A DNA stretch of 64,000 bases. Source: Bryopsis sp. KO-2023 (taxonomy: Eukaryota; Chlorophyta; Ulvophyceae; Bryopsidales; Bryopsidaceae). The stretch is taken from contig BSYQ01000012.1 in NCBI GenBank assembly GCA_030272585.1, positions 1,674,001 through 1,738,000 on the forward strand, read 5' to 3'. Of the stretch, positions 57,676 through 64,000 are shown one piece after another. Below the pieces are notes generated by a model. The model made no database searches. It worked only from the letters and a program-made list of their open reading frames with translations, and was not told the DNA's origin. A program made the position numbers and the translations under genes. Within the stretch, counting starts at the first letter, position 1. Each line of letters opens with the position of its first letter.

Positions 57676-58540
57676 ATTCTTGTAACTCGATTTTGGGGTT
57701 TGAACTCTCTCCTCTCGTCTCAGAACTCGTTTGCAACACCGGCAGGCCGCTCAAGTGTCGCAACCCTTGTATTGGTTTCGGAGCTCAGGCCTGGCGACAA
57801 GATCGCAGCGTTTCTGAAAGGCTTCAGAAGGAAGCAAAGAAAAGAGATCTAGAAGACGCAGGTTTTTGCGCAAGTTCGTCCATGAGTACAGACTCAGGAT
57901 TTACAGTAGAAAGCATAGACAGTTGGACTTTCGGCGATGGATATTTTAGCGAGAACCTATGCGCTAGCAGGTTAAGAGTCGATAGAGCGTTTGTTTGGGA
58001 AGAGAGGATTTTGACTTGGGTTGATCGGCGGAGATCAGCACTGCAGCAGATTAACGGGGCAAAGATAGTTGCGCCGATACACGATCACACTAGGTTGATC
58101 AAAGTGGGCGAAAGTTTTGAAGTGGTACACTGCAGAAGTGTTAACTGCCTTACTTTTAGGCAGTGGTTGAAGAAGGGGTTTGAACTCTCTCCTCTCGTCT
58201 CAGAACTTGTGCAACGAACCCGAGGGTCCTTCGGAAAAACGTCGGACGACACTTTCGAGGTGACTTGAAAGAGTGATTACAAAAAGACTTAAGGCCCGTT
58301 TTATATCGTGGCCTAGAGTGCTCCGCCGATAAGATGAATAACCTTGGGCGGTGTGGTCGAGGGTTCGATTCCCCCGGAGCACAAGTGTGTGTGGTGAATG
58401 TTTTAACCCCTAACGCTAGAGGGGGTAAGAGGAAGCGTTTCAACTTGTTTGCGACACCGTCAGGCCGCTCAAGTGTCGCAACCCTTTCAATTGCAATGGT
58501 TGACGACGGGCACAAATATCTTTGAACGACTCTTGCGGTG
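57676..58540 (+). repeat. Duplicated segments with a 232-bp insertion
   Basis: TTTGAACTCTCTCCTCTCGT and the bases after it occur at about 57697 and 58177. GCCGCTCAAGTGTCGCAACC occurs at about 57749 and 58466. The two are adjacent in the first place and separated in the second by 58210-58441, which is flanked by AACTTG on both sides. The ORF 57660-58268 (including ERLQKEAKKRDLEDAGFCAS and WTFGDGYFSENLCASRLRVD) runs through the duplication and is of unknown meaning. Confidence 0.5.
58210..58441. mobile_element. Small insert with tRNA-like core
   Basis: 232 bp with a 6-bp flanking repeat AACTTG. It contains GTGCTCC (58318-58324) and GGAGCAC (58376-58382), a perfect 7-bp acceptor-like pair enclosing only 51 nt, with GGGTTCGATTCCCCC before the 3' strand. 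That is too short for a normal tRNA. It could be a tRNA-derived SINE-like piece or another tRNA-module MITE. Confidence 0.4.
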
Positions 58541-58642
58541 GGCATTACGCCCCCAAGATTTTAAATTAAAGATTTGGTTTCGTCTACGTGAGAGGTCATT
58601 GGGTTTCCGCCACAAACTTTATGTTTACGAGGTTGTCTAACG

Positions 58643-59378
58643 TTGATAGTTCAAAGATCCGGTTGGCACTCCCGAATATTAGTTTCGGAGCCAGGTAAGA
58701 GACTTCTCAGCTCTCTTTCAATTCAATGTGTGAAAAGGGAACAACGGAGCTTGCTAGAGAGGGAACGACGTGCCACAGGGGCATTCGAGAGCCAGAAGCT
58801 TGCGATCGAATCAGCTGCACCCGAGCAAATGCGTATGGTGATTCACTTTGCGGCCGACATTCACAACAAAAGGGTCGAGTCCTTAAAGCGATCCTACTAT
58901 GCCGATAGTGCGACGAGAAGCAAAAATAAATTCCGTGCAGATGGATTATTAGGAGTTGGAGATGCTATGTTCTTGTTGAATTAGAGGAGGCAGAGAAAGA
59001 AAATCAGCCGACGCTGAGTGTGGTGGAGCCAAATTTTCTTACGAATCCCAGGTGGTATATCATCGAGGAAAGAGATGCCTTGACTGAGTTCTTTGATCCA
59101 TGCAAGAAGAACGATTCGAGCGGCTCAACGATTCTTATAAGGTGTAGTGGGCTCTAGCTCAACCTGAGATCCACAACGTCAGAGGATTCGAAAACGAGCC
59201 GGTTTTAGTTGCCCTAGAAGGGAAGACATATTATTCGCAGGTGTACAAGGGACACAGAATAATTCCCGATACCTTAATGAACCAAGAGAGGGGAAACGTG
59301 GAGTTGCTAAACAAAGAGAAGCAAGCTGAGAAGGTGAAAGTCTCAGAGTTCACGTACCCTAGGAATAAACCTTTTTGA
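58643..59378 (+). pseudogene. Unrecognised coding-looking region, interrupted
   Basis: Three consecutive plus-strand stretches look like protein: 58643-58984 (REQRSLLERERRATGAFESQ, RVESLKRSYYADSATRSKNK), about 58987-59155 (NQPTLSVVEPNFLTNPRWYI), and about 59157-59378 (LVALEGKTYYSQVYKGHRII). Stops or frame changes separate them. No motif recognised. No GT-AG introns were found that would join them, so a decayed gene or transposon ORF is likely. Confidence 0.35.
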
Positions 59379-62177
59379 TAGGTCATATTAAGAGTTAGAT
59401 CTTAGATTATGGATAGAGTGAAATAGACTAGAGTGCAAGAGAACTTAGAGTTCGTAGTCTGATGATCTTCTTGGGTTAAAAAAGAAAGGGTAGGAGAACT
59501 ACATTGATGTTCTACACACAAACAATATCTTTCTCATTCTTCTTGATTGGATCATTTTCGAGTCCGCAGTAGTATCGCTCAACACTCAAGTGGATGAAAG
59601 ACTAAAGATAGAGGTAGAGTTAGATGACAAGCTATTGCCTTTGGCATTGATATAGACGCTGGTATCGTTACATTGAAAAGAGGGAGTGGACGTGACCGAT
59701 CCACAAAGCCTGGAGAATTGGTGGCGACAAGCTCGACTAGGCGTCGCTTCAGGATAGCGTCGACTTATATCGCAGGCTGATTGGGGATTCTTGAGTGGAT
59801 ACGAGTCTCGCTATCGCGAGCTCGATTCAGAGGGACGCACACCACCATCGACGACTCAAATGAAGATGGTCATTGCCAAGGATATAAATAAATGAAGACG
59901 ATGGAAAGTGGGAGATATCCGCGGTATTCAATCATGTCCTCCCTACACGAAACTCTGGACGTAAAAACGTAAAAACATAAAAACGACAACGATTCCACCA
60001 ATCGAAATAAAGAGAGACTTACCGCAAGGATATTTACCAAAGTTACGCATGCATATTTCTCATTGATTCTAGATAATAACTCACGGGCTATAATGCTCAG
60101 ATTATGAAAACAATTACCGGCAATTAGACAAAAATCGATCGATTCAAGGGCAGTAACAAGAAGGATCCGGCTTACTATCAATTGATACTATTTGGTACAA
60201 GCTCTTCAAATACTTGCTTACGGTTGATGGTGATAGAAATGAATTTTGTCTACCGGTTCTAATGATTCTTTTATTTATTGCATGTTGCGTGAGCGTGGGG
60301 TATGATTTTTTTGTATTCGTTGACACATACCACTTGTTTTTCAACCGATATATTTGTAACATGTTTAGGTGCTGATGGTCGAAAAGAAAAACGGTTCATG
60401 GTAATAGGAATAAAGGCCGCAAAACGCCAAAACACCCCCAAAAACACGAACATGAACATTGGTTGAAAGTTGTTTCAACCCTTTTAGATTAGCGTCTTTG
60501 CGCTTATAATTCATCTCCAAGTCCCGTAACATGAAAGAGATGAGAATCCGCTTGTGTGAATATTTAAATCAAAGATCTCGTACATCCGACGAGAGCTTAT
60601 TACTACAACTGGTGGACAATCATGAAAACATACAATATTTCCCTAAAGGATCATGTAATTGAGGAAAAGACCACCTTATTTTTCTGAGGTCAAGCACCTT
60701 CATACGAACTGATGCCACATAATTCATTGTTAAGATATTGGGTAAAGATTGGATCGAGCCGATGCTTTTTAAATCTTAACCGACAAGAAAATATATACCG
60801 AGATTTTATGATAATTTTACCAGAAGTAGTAAATTTTCCGAAGTACCTATAATTTATCTTTGGAAACTATTTAAGCGATTGCTTGTATTTAAAATGGGAA
60901 TAAAGAGGTCAACGCAACCTAACATAGAAGGAGGATGCAGATTTAGGGGCACAAGTGTGCGAAGGAGGAATGAAAATAAACTGATATATATATATGTGTG
61001 TATATCATCCACCAAATCCAAAAGAGCTCAAGAAGTACGTAGGAAGTTTTTTCACGTCAACAGCCAAGGGCAATCATACATTCACAAAGGAGACAAGAAG
61101 TTTTCACGTCGGCACCCAAGGGCAACCATACATTCACGCAAGGAGACAATGAACTGTAAGAAAGGAATCTGAGATTTAAGAGGATGCTACGCTAGGTGCA
61201 ATTATCACCTTGTGGAATAAGCAATATCAACACTGATTGGACTTGCTTGAAATGCCAACTTCAATCCTAAACTAGAATTGAGAGACGGCATTTGATTATT
61301 CGTTTGGCTCAGGTAGAAGTGGATCCAAATCCCTCTGATGCAGCTCAAAAATTCTTGAAAGATAGTAATGCTGGGGGAAGCTCCAAATAAATATAATTAT
61401 GATAAAACTAATTCGCCCAATTTAGGTAAATAGTGGCTTCACTGCCAAATACAGAATCAAAGGAGAATCCTTATACATACTAGAGTGGGGCGTAATAGCT
61501 TGTCTTGATAGTTCTAGAGGGCTTTTATGCAAGAACAGACTGAAATAGAGGAACGACATTGTTCTTGTACATATCTTTATTTCAGGCTATTTGCAGTCAA
61601 GTCACTGGAGGCTAATCAAAACCTCCAGCAGGAAGTTTTCACTGATCCACTGCAATGCAATGCAGTGGATCAGTGAAGTGTATACAAATCTCAACAAAAG
61701 AGAGATGCTCCCTCTTGTAGAGACAGGACTTTTGGAAGCCCACTAACAGCCCTGTCCAATTTATCCAACAAACACCCACTACTTGGATGTATCAAGAATG
61801 GTTTCGTGGGGTATTCACTATCAAGAAAAACTGATGTCGAGGTACTGCTCTAAGCACCTTTTTTCGCGCAGGCTCCCAGCGATCGAAATAGAAAACTTGA
61901 AAAAAAGCCCATGACCTCGAAAACATCACAGGAGGTTGGCGACTAAAACTATTTTGACGTCTGTGCTGGGTCACGCGCCTGTTGAAACACCTCCTTACGG
62001 GTCGCCACAGGCGAAAAAAAAACTAGGAAATCCTAATGAAGCATAGGCTCGTGAGATGGTGAAGTAGTCGATAGAACGCTCCTTACAGACGGCGGCTGCA
62101 GGGCCTCCGAAACAGGGTAGGAAAAACACCGACCACACCACCCCCCCAAAAAAAGGAAAAAGAAAAGGAATTATTAC
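59379..62177. other. Gene-poor, AT-rich stretch
   Basis: I see no coding region with recognisable motifs. A perfect long hairpin is at 61638-61677. Repeats of TTCACG/CATACATTCACA style near 61050-61150 form a short imperfect tandem. Confidence 0.4.
61638..61677. repeat. Perfect 17-bp-stem hairpin
   Basis: TTCACTGATCCACTGCA (61638-61654) is the exact reverse complement of 61661-61677, with a 6-nt loop. It is a candidate small-RNA hairpin or a remnant of a palindromic element. Confidence 0.8.
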
Positions 62178-62339
62178 CTCTCAAGATCTGTGTGAGTTTG
62201 AGCTCCTCCGAATTCCAAGACACTGCTGCGAAGCCAGTGTGGCAGCTCCTGGGCGAAGGAAAACGTCGCGCAGTCCAGCCTCTCCACTCCCTCCAGTCCA
62301 TATCGCTGATACATTACACCCGAAGCCGCCCCCAAAAAT
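62178..62339 (-). CDS. Possible internal exon of unknown gene
   Basis: On the minus strand, between a TTCAG acceptor and a GTAATA donor, an open frame reads VMYQRYGLEGVERLDCATFS then FAQELPHWLRSSVLEFGG, which looks like real protein. A possible neighbouring exon upstream ends VVAKAEEKIRKRIR before GTGAGT near 62430, but phases do not join cleanly. Function unknown. Confidence 0.4.
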
Positions 62340-64000
62340 CTGAACCACGCACAGGAACATAGACGACAAGGTCAACCAAGTCCAAAGGAATTCTTTCCAA
62401 AAGACACTGCTTTTCTGCGAACAGGCACTCACCCGGATCCTCTTTCGGATCTTTTCCTCGGCTTTCGCTACCACCCAACCGGTGTGAAAGGAGCCACTGC
62501 TGACACTTCACTCTTTTCGTCAAAAAATCCTGCAACGAACAAGACTACAACAGGTGAAATCGACGCCATGAAACAGGCTACGTGGGGTGCTGCAACCAGG
62601 GGTCTAGGTACCTAAAGTCGCGCGCTAACGACGTACGAAGAGCAAAATTGGTTCAAAAGTGCAAACTTACCACACAGATCAAGCCAACACCTTCTCTCCG
62701 ACGATCGACTCGTTGACAATCCAACCGAACGAAAACCCAATGAAAACCCAGGGGGGGCTCGACCCCCCAACAAAACCCCAATCGAAAAAGACAGCAATTT
62801 TTATTTTTTTTTTTGAAACAGACAGGGAGAGGCTGATGGAACCTCCTTGAGGAGAAGTTCCATCAGGAGCATCAACCAATGCCTTTGAGCACAGCTGTCA
62901 AAACTATTCCCCGTTCTCAAATCGATCATGTGCGCACATGACATCACGCCAACGGAACTGCGCCCGAATTCTCACCACGCCTCACAATTTGGCGAACTTC
63001 CTTGCGGTTGGAGTGCCTGCTTGATCTGCTTTGAAAGTCAGACATGGATGCACAAGATAGGGCTCGAACGTTCGAACCCACGCGGAGACTCTCTCCATCA
63101 GGTCTTAAGCCTGACGCCTTGGACCACTCCGCCACTTGTGCCCGTTGACTCCTTCGAAACTTGAATACGAAATGTTGCGACTGCTGTGAATGCTCAGGTA
63201 TCGCACAGATGATTGCATCCAAGGAAAAGCGTCGCGTCGGACGTCTTGCACTCGAACAGTCGTTCTTTCGCTTCGATTAGCGTTCCACCAACAGTTCTTC
63301 CCCTTTCCTTTCATATGCGTTCCTTAGATTCTGTCAGTCGAACCGACACAACACAAATTTTCAACACACTTGCTGCTCGATGTCTTTTTTCGAAGTCTTT
63401 GATATTTTGAACAAACGTGTGCACTTGACTCATAGATTTCCAAAAACACTCGACAGAAAGCTCTCGTTCCGACTTGATTCTCACCATGGAGTTCTCGTAA
63501 ACAAACCAAACTTGCGGCAAAACCCAGGCCTGTGTCGCTTGTGTGTTGGCCTTTGACGCAATAACGAAGGCAGTGTGGATTATGACAGAGACACTTGGTC
63601 GGGACTTTCTTCCGACGTCAGGAACGGGTCTTTGACAAAGACACCATCGCTGTATTCTTCCTGCGTTCCCTTATACCGACCGTTCAGCCGAAACGCCACA
63701 TGCCAGAAACTCGAACGTCGACTGATCAATTCTCCTGATTATCCCATACTAACCACGATAAGTGATCCGAATGTTTCCCCAATCACTTGGTTTCTCAACA
63801 GCCTGTGCTCGACTCATTTTGGAGGACTTCAGTAAATGTGGATGTGTTGTTTGCTTTCGAGCCAACCTCCTCGTTTTTTCGTTTTCTAAAGTTGAAATTC
63901 TGGCTCCAACCCAACAGCAAAATAAGCCAGATGTGAACGTCGCATTGTCTGAAAGTACTGGAAGCGAAGTCGAATGGCTTTTTCTGGGTGCATCGTCACT
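62340..64000. other. Mostly unassigned; contains the tRNA-Leu-like sequence
   Basis: Short ORFs only. The C-rich/A-rich stretch 62740-62815 has homopolymers. Nothing else recognisable. Confidence 0.35.
63050..63141 (-). tRNA. tRNA-Leu(UAA)-like, probably a pseudogene
   Basis: It matches the tRNA-Leu at 8637-8720: acceptor GCACAAG/CTTGTGC, D arm, anticodon stem TCAGG/CCTGA (perfect here) with loop CTTAAGA, and a long variable arm. The T region is abnormal: after GGGTTCGAAC comes GTTCGAGCCC, giving 8 extra bases and a palindrome where the T stem should close. A normal T arm cannot form, so function is doubtful unless a non-standard fold is tolerated. Internal A and B boxes remain, so it may be transcribed. 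Confidence 0.6.

Noticed and set aside
58318-58382. Normal tRNA gene
   Set aside because: The acceptor pair is perfect, but the 51 nt inside cannot form D, anticodon and T arms together.

Overview
The window is nuclear DNA of an intron-rich eukaryote. Introns are mostly GT-AG, from about 40 bp to several hundred bp, and AT- and homopolymer-rich. Exons join in consistent phases, there are Pol III type tRNA genes, and F-box/WD40, signal-peptide and EGF-like proteins occur next to eukaryotic DNA transposons and an LTR retrotransposon. I cannot name the species. The bacterial-type alpha-2-macroglobulin with an EGF-like tail, a pure polyglycine secreted protein and heavy transposon nesting would suit an alga or other protist, but an invertebrate is not excluded.

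Layout. 1-479 (minus) is the 3' part of a small-intron gene with a reverse-transcriptase-associated type zinc-binding end. 1973-2862 (minus) is a secreted protein of unknown family. 5250-7510 (plus) is a broken partial copy of the A2M-like gene, and a tRNA-Leu(UAA) follows at 8637. 9228-10046 (plus) is a four-exon gene for a secreted protein with 91 glycines in a row. 11635-12723 (plus) is an intronless F-box/WD40 gene.

Just after that gene lies a 10.05-kb CACTA-type DNA transposon (12816-22867, TSD TTG). It has arrays of a subterminal motif, a captured piece of a multi-pass membrane protein gene, and a very young LTR retrotransposon (16121-22615, identical-looking LTRs, TSD CAAAC) lodged in its right-hand array. 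25212-41960 (minus) is the main host gene: an alpha-2-macroglobulin family protein of about 35 exons and about 2,100 residues, without a visible thioester motif and with a C-terminal EGF-like domain.

42.8-57.0 kb is a nest of mobile elements. A broken Ty3/Gypsy-like element (about 43.1-50.6 kb) is interrupted by hAT-like non-autonomous DNA elements that have 8-bp target duplications, and some of these are interrupted in turn. Each family is built from its own short motif (GGTTACGG, GTTGTAACG, GATCGG, ACCGGTCC). Most carry tRNA-gene-like modules in the middle, often as a head-to-head pair. I consider this set of tRNA-module hAT elements the most interesting content of the window. 57-59.4 kb holds degraded coding-looking sequence of unknown type. 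59.4-64 kb is mostly gene-poor, with a possible exon at 62178-62339 and an aberrant tRNA-Leu-like sequence at 63050-63141.
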